Below, one piece after another: positions 13,101-22,270 of a DNA stretch of 64,000 nucleotides (the stretch's first letter is position 1; every line of letters begins with the position of its first letter). The notes beneath the pieces were generated by a model. That model was not told the DNA's origin. It made no database searches and was given only the letters and a program-made list of their open reading frames with translations. Position numbers and translations under genes: made by a program. The DNA comes from Saururus chinensis. Lineage: Eukaryota; Streptophyta; Magnoliopsida; Piperales; Saururaceae. Where the stretch lies: the NCBI GenBank assembly GCA_035235625.1, contig CP141142.1, positions 50,509,644 through 50,573,643 of the forward strand. Direction: 5' to 3'.

Positions 13101-13372
13101 AAAACCATCACTGTTTCGGGAAACTCATACCCAAGCAACCATATGTTCAATGCAGATGATTTCAAATATCTCAAGTCCTCAGAAGTAGGAGGAGTAGCTA
13201 TTGCCAAAGCATCTGAGTCACCCCAAAGATCAGCTTTGTGTTCCCTCCAATGTGAATAAAGCATCTTCAGCCGTTTCTGGAAATTTTCAAGATTAATGGT
13301 GTAAACACCAGCGCTTCCAGTCACCTTTCCTTCTGATGGCTTAGCATTTCCATTTCGATGCTCGGCCATCAT
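10142..13372 (-). CDS. SPT16: FACT complex subunit SPT16
   Basis: Uninterrupted 1076-residue frame matching plant SPT16 throughout. SPT16 with SSRP1 forms FACT, the nuclear histone chaperone that loosens and rebuilds nucleosomes during transcription and replication. Seen in order: an aminopeptidase-like N-terminal part (about 25-440, with LKSSALNIWLLGYEFPET and the GTGIGLEFRESG region of the inactive peptidase fold); a basic/charged linker (about 470-540); the SPT16 dimerisation domain; the histone-binding middle domain (WGQPQLRELLLEFDQPVREL, about 830-930); a long Asp/Glu/Ser tail (about 965-1035); and a basic end (PPRKKSKLR). The coding part has no intron. The leader has one intron, acceptor just above 13423 and donor just below 14025. 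A tandem MM start leaves a one-residue ambiguity. Length is normal for the family. Confidence 0.98.
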   Translation of the reverse strand: MMAEHRNGNAKPSEGKVTGSAGVYTINLENFQKRLKMLYSHWREHKADLWGDSDALAIATPPTSEDLRYLKSSALNIWLLGYEFPETVMVFMKKQIHFLCGQKRATLLAPLNKVTKEAVGAEVVIHVKAKSDVGTAFMDEIFRAIYEVAKPDGQVVPIVGHIAKEAPEGKLLEIWDDKLKNAKFQLADITNGFSDLFAVKDPTELTNVKKASYLTSSVMKHFVVPMLEKIIDEEKKVTHSYLMDETEKAILDPSKVKLKLKAENVDICYPPIFQSGSEFDLKPSASSTDENLYYDSTSVIICAIGSRYNSYCSNIARTFLIDANAMQSKAYEILLRAHEAAISALKPGNKISNVYQSALSVVEKNAPELVPHLTKSAGTGIGLEFRESGLSLNARNDRVLKSGMVFNVSLGFQNMQAETSNPKTGKFSLLLADTVIVKEEAAEVAPEVVTSLSSKAVKDVAYSFNEDDEDEKEPSAVKPEGNGMEALKSKATLRSDNQEMSKEELRRQHQAELARQKNEETARRLAGHGSAGGEGRGNVKASSDLVAYMSVVDMPPPKELAIQIDQKNEAILLPIYGSMVPFHIAMVKSVNSQQDNKTCYVRIIFNVPGTPFNPHDANTLKHQSSIYLKEVSFRSKDPRHCTEVVHVIKTLRRQVALRESERAERATLVTQEKLQLAGSKFKPIRLLELWIRPAFGGRARKLPGSLEAHVNGFRYSTSRPNEAVDVLYRNIKHAFFQPAEKEMITLLHFHLHNHIMVGNKKTKDVQFYVEVMDAVQTLGGGKRSAHDPDEIEEEQRERERKNRINTDFQNFVNRVTDLWGQPQLRELLLEFDQPVRELGFHGVPYKVSAFIIPTSSCLVELIEVPWLVVTLSEIEIVNLERVGLGQKNFDMTIVFKDFKRDVLRIDSIPSSSLDGIKEWLDTTDLKYYESRLNLNWRPILKTITDDPEKFIEDGGWEFLNMEASDSDSENTEDSDQGYEPSDVEPDSGSDDENDDNESLVESDEDEEEDSEEESEEEKGKTWEELEREASNADREKGDESDSEEERKRRKMKAFGKARVPDRRDFRAPPRKKSKLR

Positions 13373-13423
13373 GTTGAAATACTAAAACCAACTGCTCACA
13401 ATGTGTATAGAGATGACCATAAC

Positions 13424-14024
13424 CTGCAATAACAACAACTGAAACTCAAAAACACAGATAAAAAACAGCTTAAAGTATTAATGGACTAATAAACTCGAAT
13501 CCCCCCCCACACACACAAGGGGGGAAAAAAACCTTCCGTAAAGGTTTGCCTTACAGAATCAGGAAATAAAAATCTAGATAAGTACAAAATAAAGACAGCA
13601 TCACGATTTTTCCATAACCTCATAAAGTGGTTTTAGTAATCCTCTACTTGTAAAATCTGGTTTTATATCTCGAAAACGAAATTTGAAAACTCTCAACCCA
13701 AAAGAAACCAATTAAAAAATGGAAATTTTCAAGAAACACCACAAAAAAAATGTACTCATGACTTCGCGAAATAAGTAAAAATGGAGTACTTTTTTTTATT
13801 CAATAAAAATGAAGAACTTAAACACATCACTATCGTCTGAGTTACCCAACTTAGCAGAGTAACATTCAATTCATAACACAACAAAAAAGGAGGTTTCGAC
13901 ATAGACATCAAATGAGCATAAAACATGAAAAACATTATTGACAAGTGAGGGCGAGACCAACTTCAGAAACATTCAAACGAAAGATGAGGAGATAAATCCC
14001 CAAACCCAGAAATTGTGACCGTAC
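13424..14024 (-). other. Leader intron of SPT16
   Basis: On the minus strand a donor (GGAAAG followed by GTACGG, exon side ending at 14025) and an acceptor (TTGCAG before GTTATGG at 13423) bound a 601-base AT-rich interval. The noncoding first exon lies to the right, roughly 14025-14200, and is GC-rich. Open frames in this stretch on either strand show no protein family. Confidence 0.6.
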
Positions 14025-14279
14025 CTTTCCATGGCCTCTGATCCGGATCTCAGAGAGAGGGGAAGCTCCGAGAGTGGATAGTCTTCCTTGTGCCGGAGGC
14101 CGGACGGAAGGGGAGGGGAGGGAAATGAGGGGTTTAGGGCACCGGCACAGGTCGGGGGAGGCTAGAGATGGGGGGGAGGGCTTTAGGCTCTTTTTTGGTT
14201 CTTTATTTGAAATTAAAAACAGAGGGCACTGACCCGGGCTGTTGGTCAGCAGTTCAAACCGGATGACCCGGACCAAAGT

Positions 14280-16220
14280 GGCTTAAAATCCATTTTCATC
14301 ACCTCTACTTCATGTATATAAGTTTTAAAGGCCCTTTAATGTAACCCAACAGTATTTAAGATTTGAAGTGATACCCAAATGTATGTGTCTTAAGTTCAAA
14401 CTTTATAAAAAATATAAACAAGCCTGCGTAAAAATCGATCATTTACTCAATCTTCATGGACCAGGGGTGATAAGTATACGAAATGTAAATATGTGTCAAG
14501 ATGTGATTAAGGGGTATTATTCATGAACAAGACACAAGGCTAAACACGGGGGCTTGATCACAAATAAATGGATGAACCAAGCATACAAAAATTGTTGGTC
14601 ATATTAAGAAATTTTTATCAATGTTGACCCTAGTTATAAAAAAAAAGGTGATAAGATTACTAGGGCTAAATTTAGGTCGTGTCATGTCAGGTTAGATTGG
14701 GTTGGGTTGAAGTTGGATCAGGGTCCTAGCTCGCCATCCTATTTCTAGCCCCAGCCTTATATAGCCTTTCAAGAGTCCGACCGTGGGGAGCTTTCTTTTT
14801 TTGTCTTTGATTATTTTTTATATTTTTATTATAATTTTTTATAGTAAAAATATGTATACTTTTTTAGTAGGGTTTCAATAGTCACAAAATCACATATCTT
14901 TGGTTTTTAGGTGGGGTTCTTTACGACAAACCATAATGACTCGCAAAGTTAAAATGTCCTAAATTTTCTTAAAATATCCCTTTTAGCCTATATGTAGCTA
15001 TAAAAAAAATATAAAAATAATATTTTTTTACTTAAAGAGGGGTTGAACTGCCCCAAGCTCTAGTCTACTCTTATTTAAGGCAAACATAATTTTTTTAAAA
15101 ATTTGTCGCAGTCTACAAATTTTCCGCTCTAATTTGCATTTTTACTAACCAGGTAGACCCAAGCTGACATATTGACTTATAAAAGTGTCACCCTTAAAGG
15201 AAAACCATAATGCAATAATTATAGTTTATATATGCTTGCACTCCTAATTATCCAATCACATAAACATAGAGCAATTTAATTCAACATTTAAAAACTCAAG
15301 ACTCAGACTTGTTTCCAAAAATATTTAAGTTGAGTTGAGTCCCAGATTTTATGAAGTCAATATGAAAATGTATATTAACAAAGTTTGAATATTTTAGAAA
15401 CAAAATTAGTTAAAATAATAATAGCACTAAAAAAATTATTCTATTAAGTAAATAAATGTAAAGAATTTTGCAAATCTTACATTATTTTTCACAATTAGAA
15501 TTTCGCTAATAGTAATTTTTTTTGCGACGCTTATGTATATATCGTAATTAGTAATTTTTAGCGATGTTTATTTTTGCGTCGATAATAGTACATTTTGTTG
15601 TAGTGCATGAAGTTAACATATTCAACTTAAAATAAAAATAAAATTATAATAAAAAATATTCATACATACATTATACAAATATTGAAGCATAGAGGAAGTT
15701 ATATTAGCTAATTAAGTTTGGTGAGTTTTAGGGTTTAACTTGGGAGATTAATAAATTCAATCACGAAATCAGGCTATTCTTAAGTCACTTTGGTATTTGA
15801 CTCAAAAGGCCAACTAGGGAGTCTTTGGACTTAAAATAGAATTTTAGAACTACGATTATTTATGTGTGTATAAATGCATATAGATTAACAAAAACTAATA
15901 TCTATAACAGATTAACCAAAAACAAAAACTTAAAATTGGTGGTCTTTACCACTACCGGCAATGGAGATATTGGTGATGCCATGCGTGTCATGTACAGGTG
16001 CTCTTACCTAGTTGCTCTTTAAAAAAAAAGTGATATTTGAGGAAATCAATTAATTAACTTTTTTACTTTATCTACTAACTGTTTCACTTCATCTAATAAT
16101 TAATGTGAGAAGGATAATATGAAATAAAAATATTAATATGGGACATTTTATTTTCTCAAATGAGATTATTAAAATGGGACGAAGGGAGCATTAATATTGA
16201 TCAAGGTTTAAAATAATGTT
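14280..16220. other. Intergenic stretch between SPT16 and the membrane-protein gene
   Basis: AT-rich. It contains a CACTA-type end (listed) and, at about 16020-16190, a decayed Stowaway-like element ending GGGACGAAGGGAGCA. At 14660-14730 there is a GGTTRGGTTGGG-like tract resembling the ends of other plant MITEs. No gene is seen. Confidence 0.55.
15480..15605 (-). mobile_element. CACTA-type transposon end (solitary)
   Basis: Read on the minus strand from 15605 the sequence begins CACTACAACAAAATG, the classic CACTA terminus. GCGACGC / TCGACGC / AGCGATG subterminal motifs follow. I did not find a matching opposite end in the window, so this is a solo end or a decayed element. Confidence 0.5.
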
Positions 16221-16696
16221 CATAAAGACTATTCAGTTGGTCTGCTATATCTGTTGCGTCATGCACGCATCTTACAGTCCAACCTAATTTTTCAAACTCT
16301 TGAGCTAATTCGGAAAATATTGGTTAGTTATTGTAAGAATCGCATACTAGAGAGGATAATTTCTATATTTCGTTAAACAATGCCAAGCCAGGTTAGAGAA
16401 ATTGTTAGTTATGAAGGCCTGTTAAACAATGTTAGTTATCTAAACTCTGTACTTTAACCACTGCTGTTTGGGAGATTAAAACTGTTACTAACTACATTGT
16501 TCTGAACCATAAGCGTGTGTACCCGGGCATTCATCACTGATCAGACATATACAGCAGTGTAACGATGCCCTGGAAAGTCCATTTTCTGGTATCAGCGTAA
16601 CATATGTTAGAAGCCTCATATGACAAATGAAGGCCAAGCCACTTCTGTCTTTCTTCTTCCTACAGCGAGGTGAACAAATAACAAACCAGAAATAAC
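16221..16696 (+). repeat. Roughly 480-bp dispersed repeat, copy upstream of the six-helix membrane-protein gene
   Basis: Partner of 9491-9976. Its right end (TAACAAACCAGAAATAACA) lies about 240 bases before the ATG of the next gene, so it abuts or includes that gene's promoter. The two copies bracket SPT16. Confidence 0.75.
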
Positions 16697-16938
16697 AGAC
16701 TCCTCCAATTCTTCCCTCAGAACAGCACCCCCGAAAATCTCCCTCTCAACGGCTCAAAATCCTTCCTTCCGATCTCCACACATAACCAGAACCACATCAA
16801 ACCTCCCTTCTTTCTCTGTCTGTAATCTTATTCCTCAAACACCAGCATTCCAGCAAGCAATCGTACGTCCAAACATCAGCAGCTGAGCTTTCACATTGCC
16901 ATTGCTGATATCAGCCTAGTAGCAGCTGAAGAAGAAAG

Positions 16939-17922
16939 ATGGATCACCCACAAGAGGAGCTACAACGCTTGGGCATGTTTCAAATCCTGAAGGAGTCCGT
17001 CTCCATCCCACGCCACTCCCCGAGGACCTTCTCCCTCCTCACCCTCACCCTCGTCTTCCCACTCTCCTTCGCCATCTTTGTCCACTCCCACTTTGCGAAC
17101 TTCATCATCCATGTCTCCTCCTCCTCCACCGCCGCCACCTCCGGCCACCTCTACTCCAGCTCCAAGACGTTGTTGCTGTACTTCCTATTCGACTTCCTCT
17201 ACCTTCTCTTCCTCTTCACCTTCTCCCTCCTCTCCACCGGCGCCATCGTCTTCACCGTCGCCTCCCTCTACACCTCTAAGCCCATCTCCTTCTCCTCCTC
17301 TCTATGTGCCATCCCCCTTGCCTTCCGCCGCCTCTTCGTCACCTTCGTCTACATCTCCCTCCTAATGTGCCTCTACTACCTAGCCTTACTCCTCGTCGTC
17401 GGCATCCTCGTTGTTCTCCTCATCTATCACAAGTATCGTGCCCTCTTGGTCCCTATCGCTGCCTTCCTCCTCTCTGCCTTCTTCCTCCCTGTTCACATTT
17501 ACATCTCCGCCCTCTGGCACCTCGCCAGTGTCATCACTGTCCTCGAGCCAGTACATGGCTACGGCGCAATGAAAAAGAGCTATCTGCTGCTCCGGGGTAA
17601 GACCTGGCACGCCGGCTGTCTCGTCCTCCTCTACTTCCTGCTTTGCAACGCCATTGGCTTCGCTTTCGACCGGCTGGTGGTGAAGGGCCACCACAACCAC
17701 CAGCTGTGGGTGGGGATAGCGGTGGGAGGACTCTTATTGGTACTGTTGGTGATGGTGAATCTGGTGGGGCTGCTGGTGCAGAGTGTCTTCTACTACGTGT
17801 GCAAGAGCTACCACAACCAAGCTATTGACAAGACTGCTCTGCATGAGCACCTCGGAGGGTACCTGGGTGAGTATGCGCCTCTCAAGGGTAACATACAGAT
17901 GGAGAATCTGAATTCTGCATAG
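16939..17922 (+). CDS. Six-helix membrane protein of the At1g31130/At4g19950/At5g44860 family
   Basis: Intronless, 327 residues. The N-terminus (PQEELQRLGMFQILKESVSI..., then PRTFSLLTLTLVFPLSFAI) is diagnostic of a plant family of uncharacterised membrane proteins, often labelled poly(A)-binding-protein-interacting. No biochemical role is firmly known. Hydrophobic segments lie at about 31-50, 77-110, 133-163, 168-190, 225-243 and 256-288. Conserved family pieces are VLEPVHGYGAMKKSYLLLRGK (about 202-221) and a C-terminal YYVCKSYHNQAIDKTALHEHLGGYLGEY. The first half is very rich in C at third codon positions, unlike the AT-rich flanks, and this produces spurious Pro/Ser-rich frames in other phases. 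The start is the first ATG after a purine-rich leader (AGAAGAAAG). The leader abuts a dispersed repeat. Confidence 0.93.
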   Translation: MDHPQEELQRLGMFQILKESVSIPRHSPRTFSLLTLTLVFPLSFAIFVHSHFANFIIHVSSSSTAATSGHLYSSSKTLLLYFLFDFLYLLFLFTFSLLSTGAIVFTVASLYTSKPISFSSSLCAIPLAFRRLFVTFVYISLLMCLYYLALLLVVGILVVLLIYHKYRALLVPIAAFLLSAFFLPVHIYISALWHLASVITVLEPVHGYGAMKKSYLLLRGKTWHAGCLVLLYFLLCNAIGFAFDRLVVKGHHNHQLWVGIAVGGLLLVLLVMVNLVGLLVQSVFYYVCKSYHNQAIDKTALHEHLGGYLGEYAPLKGNIQMENLNSA

Positions 17923-18444
17923 AGGCCAGAGCAATAGTAGATGGTCTTGCGTGGGTTATCTCAACGCAGAGCAATTACAGGGTTTTAGCATGTAATCTGA
18001 TGACTGGGGAACTTTGTAAATCGTAATGGAAATTGAGCGGTTGGATTATGGACGGAATCATCAATGAATACTTTCTCATTGCCTTTTTCGTTCAACATTT
18101 TGTCGTGGGTAAACAATTTCTTGCAACGCCTTCAGTGAAGGTTCTTTCAGTTTCATCACCAACTTTGGCTTCTTCGATATCAACAAGTTCACAAGAATGA
18201 AGATATTTTATGACTAACTATACTTTGCTCATAATAGATTCATGAAGAAGGAAAATTCATCTCATACATTTTGAGGATTTCGTATCCAACAGTTCGGCAG
18301 CTCAATGGAGTTAATAATGTCCGCTCTCATTATATAATAGCAAGTCAGCAATACGCAAGTTGCTTTCTTTTTTTGAGTTACTTGTCTCGGAAGAAATTCG
18401 GTTTTGTCACATAGTTTAAACCCCAATATTTGGTGCAGACGATC

Positions 18445-21400
18445 TCATAGTTTGCTCGTCGGAACCCCTACAGGTTCGGACCTGGACTTTCTCTCAACAA
18501 CTCGGGAATGATTTTTCACATCATCCTTGGAAATATAGCGAGGTTGGCTTAGCCATAATCCTCCATCAACGACCAACGTTGTTCCATTTATGTATTTACC
18601 TGATGAAATACCATCCATAGTAGATTCAAATACAAAAAATATATATATAACACCTAATATTCACTGGAAACACCTTATTACCAAAAGCAAAAGAGCTAAG
18701 CTGTTTCCAGAGTACGCAGATGCATTACGATTGTATAAGAGGTACTTCAACTGGGTAATCAATGACTATAATAAAATATGGGATTACCTACCTGCGTCTG
18801 ATGCCAAGTAGATGGCAGCCATAGCAATATCCCATTTCTCGCCTAGTTTAAAAAGTGGCATATAGTCTTCTATTTTGTTGTTCATCTCCTTTGGCACAAG
18901 TTTCCTCACTCCTGTAGTATCTCCAATGGGTCCCGGCGCAATGCCATTGACATGTATATCATAGTCTGTTCCCCATTCCATTGCCAAATTCCTTGTAATG
19001 CTGTCTACAGCTGCCTGTAAGATGGGGGATATGTTAGAAAACCAATTGAAAAGTATGCCGACTACAAAAAACTGGTTTCCAACAAACCTTGGCAGCAGAT
19101 ACATGGATTTGATACCAAGATGCAGTATAATGTAAAGTTGCGCTTATATTTAATATAACTCCGCCACAAGAAGGGTCCCTTCCTGGTGCTCCTTTCTTCA
19201 AATATTTTAGTGCTTCATGGCACATTGTGAATGTTCCCACGGAGTCTATGTCCAAGACTGGAAGCATGCATGATGAGATTGCAAATATTCATCCCCTCCA
19301 TGAAGTAGTAGAGAAAGAAAGTGCACAAATTAACTGCGAGTAATAAAGGCAACACCTGTTCGAAACCCATTGGGGGACAAATCTTCGGATGCAGCCAGGA
19401 AGTTACCAGCAGCAGCATTAACAAGAATATCAAGCCTGCCAAACTGCTTTGCAGTTAATTCCACTACTCTTGCTGCATCTTCTGGTTTGCGTACATCTCC
19501 CTCAAGCCCAATAGCCTGTAATATTAACAACAAATCAGAAAATCAACCAAAAAACACAGAAAAATGAGATTTTTAAACACTATAATTTTACATTTTTTGT
19601 TGATGATTTAACCCTGACAAAGAATTCTAAATATAAGAGCTAGTGTTTCCAGCATCAACACATCCTAAGATAAAGAATGTTGATTATGAAATCTTGTATA
19701 TTCTGATTACAAGGGTTTCCTTGTTCTTAAATCTTAAGATAATTAAATTCTATTTGACAAAGCAATGAAAATGATCATGATCACTACTATAGAACTTTTT
19801 GTAACGTGGTATTCCTATTATACAACTCCTCCATGCTTCAAACATCGTTATGTTTAGTTGCTTGTTCATCATATAGTTTCTTTGTTTTTGTACTTCAAAC
19901 TCTTCAATCTACTTTCAAGAAAATTTGACTCATCAAAGGGTATTTCATGTAATGTCTTGTAGGAAACCATAATGCCCTTCAGAAGGATACTCAGAGCTAG
20001 TAACCCCATTGCTGGAGAGAAGATTGGAAATAAAAAGTACATACACAGGATAAAGCAAATACAGATTATATTTGTGTATACCTAGCATTCTTATGGCATT
20101 GGCACTAGAGGAACACAATTTAGGTAACCACTAAAACAACATGTGAAGGATCAGGCCTTGCAATATTATGAAGCTGGAATTTTAAGACATATATTTAGAT
20201 ATATTAGTGTCTCTCAATTTAACACCTAGGATGCAAATCAACCTAGACTAGGCTAGGTCTAATGACATCTTTTTATAGTATGAGTCCACCTACTCCGCCA
20301 GTACGGCACAGAGTGTGGATTCTGTTGTCAAGGGATGGCAGTCTCTCGACTTTCATGGGATGATTCATCTCCAATCGCTCGCTGGGGGGGGGGTGGGGGG
20401 TGGGGGAGGATGTTTCGTGTCCGGCCTGCCCCCTTTTCCATGTGTGCCGTGCAGCCCCTCTACTGTGGAAAACTTAGACCATGGTATGTTAATATTGGTT
20501 TTTTACTAAGTTTTCCCTTTTCCAAACACATGTCATCATTCGGTTAGAAGCATATAAGTGTGCAATTCATATGATCCTTCTCTCTTCACCTTTTCCATTT
20601 TCTTACCAGCAATAGAATTGTAGCAAAATTTCAAATTCGTGGTAACCACAGAAATTGCCATGAAGAGGTGAGCAGATGAATCACTTGCTTTAATAATACA
20701 TTTGAGTATAAATAGATAGGGCACTCTTTGCCATTATTTGGAGTAAGCCAAGGGCCAGAGAGGATTTAGCGCTGCTTTCACTTCTATAACCAAATAAGGG
20801 AAGGAGATCAAGGTACAAAACAATTCAGAAATGCAGGAGACATGAATAATTAACCTAAAAACTGAAAGCCAAACAAGCAAACAAAGTTCAAAGAGAAAAT
20901 AATACAACACGGCCCCAGGGTAAGGAAAATTGACCTTCCCTCTATATTCAAACAAAGAAATAAGCCAATTCTTGTTTTCTAACTGGAAAGATGAACTTTA
21001 AAAACATATCAGTAACAAATTCAGAAGCACATTTTTTAAGATATATAACTGAGACTAATGAGTGCAAACGATTTTCACCTTTTGCCAAAACCATAGTTCA
21101 AGGAATACTCGGCCTAGAGGTCTCATGCATTCAGATGGTTCAGTAAAATGAAAATATGCAATTATCAGAAAAACAGTTCAAAGTCAAAACGAAAATTCCA
21201 ATGTATTAGCCAAACAAAACTGACATTTCCACAATAAGAATTATAGACATATAATCAATAGGATAATAATTTTTTTCTAAAGAAAACCATATAATTATAT
21301 GAAAATGTTTAATTGAAATGATAGATCGGAATTGAGCAAATATGTGTCTAGAAACATGATAAAGTAAACCTAGATGCAATGAATGAACTGAAAGTGAGAG

Positions 21401-21735
21401 ACGAAATTTCAGACACTGCCCACAAAGAACACAAACGGACTAACTATTGAATACATGATCAAGCCCAAACGAACATCTAACTAAAAATATCTTTTTTTTG
21501 GAACCTGAACAATATCGAAAACAGGTAAAGAAGAAGATGCAGAAGCAACCTGAACGCCCATGGAGGTAAGGGAAGAAACGGCAGCATCGAGAACACTCCT
21601 CCGTCGGCCCATGATGGCAACGGCGGCGCCATGCTTCCCAAACTGAGCAGAAATCTCGAACCCGATCCCCGACCCTCCCCCGGTCAACAGGGCCACCTTT
21701 CCCTTCAATACATCACCCTTGAACGGAGACTCCAT
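18445..21735 (-). CDS. SDRB: Peroxisomal 2,4-dienoyl-CoA reductase (SDRB-like short-chain dehydrogenase)
   Basis: Five exons, right to left: 21550-21735, 19356-19515, 19088-19257, 18792-19014 and 18445-18599. Phases close to give 297 residues, about the length of Arabidopsis SDRB. The enzyme uses NADPH to reduce 2,4-dienoyl-CoA so that unsaturated fatty acids can be beta-oxidised. Evidence: the Rossmann nucleotide motif TGGGSGIG at 18-25, GRLDILVNAAAGNF, a SAAKAAVDSITRNLAMEW segment with the catalytic-region Lys, VNGIAPGPIGDTTG, and a final Ser-Lys-Leu peroxisomal import tripeptide. Intron 1 is about 2.0 kb. The start MESPFKGDVLKGK matches the family. The frame stays open upstream to an ATG at 21930, which would add 65 residues, but this extension has no family support and overlaps a 104-bp tandem duplication. 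Confidence 0.96.
19516..21549 (-). other. Intron 1 of the dienoyl-CoA reductase gene
   Basis: A 2034-base AT-rich intron. It includes a G-homopolymer-like patch (about 20384-20410). No gene, MITE pair or RNA gene was recognised inside it. Confidence 0.7.
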
Positions 21736-21796
21736 CCCTCTCTCTCCTATTTCATCTACTTCTTTCGTCCTTCTCTCCCTTCCTCTCTCTCTCTTC

Positions 21797-22004
21797 ACCG
21801 TAGCATAGAGCTGACGCGGGAAACAATATATGTAGGACCGTACGTTTGTCTTGTCTGAACTTAGTAAATCACTCATGGCATCAATGTTGTCTTCTTCTTC
21901 ACCGTAGCATAGAGCTGACGCGGGAAACAATAAACGTAGGACCGTACGTTTGTCTTGTCTGAACTTAGTAAATCACTCGTGGCATCAATGTTGTCTTCTT
22001 CGTT
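21797..22004 (-). repeat. Two-copy 104-bp tandem duplication just upstream of the dienoyl-CoA reductase start
   Basis: Copies at 21797-21900 and 21901-22004 both begin ACCGTAGCATAGAGCTGACG and are nearly identical (differences such as ATATATG/AAACG and ACTCATGG/ACTCGTGG). The inner copy starts 62 bases upstream of the ATG, so promoter or leader sequence has been doubled. Confidence 0.9.
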
Positions 22005-22270
22005 TGTGAGATCATGTTGCCGTGGCCGTCTATACCTGCGGGGCGGGGGGGGGCGGATTCACTGGTTACCGATGAGATTTTGAAAGTCAATATTCTCGCA
22101 TAAGATTGTTGATTGCAATTTGCTTAAGATCGTCTAAAATTTATGATCGGGCATGGGAGGAGAATGACGACTTCCGGAAGGTGGACATTAGATGTTTGGT
22201 ACAAGAGAGTGATATATCCTCAAGGAGACTGATATTCCAACGTCAAAACTGACGTATGAGTTTTAATTGG

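Noticed and set aside
16960-17700. Several Pro/Ser-rich or Gly-rich frames over the membrane-protein gene
   Set aside because: They are by-products of C-rich third positions in the real frame.
18784-19104. Dienoyl-CoA reductase pieces as separate short genes
   Set aside because: They are exons of one gene with extension into introns; the phases join across all five.
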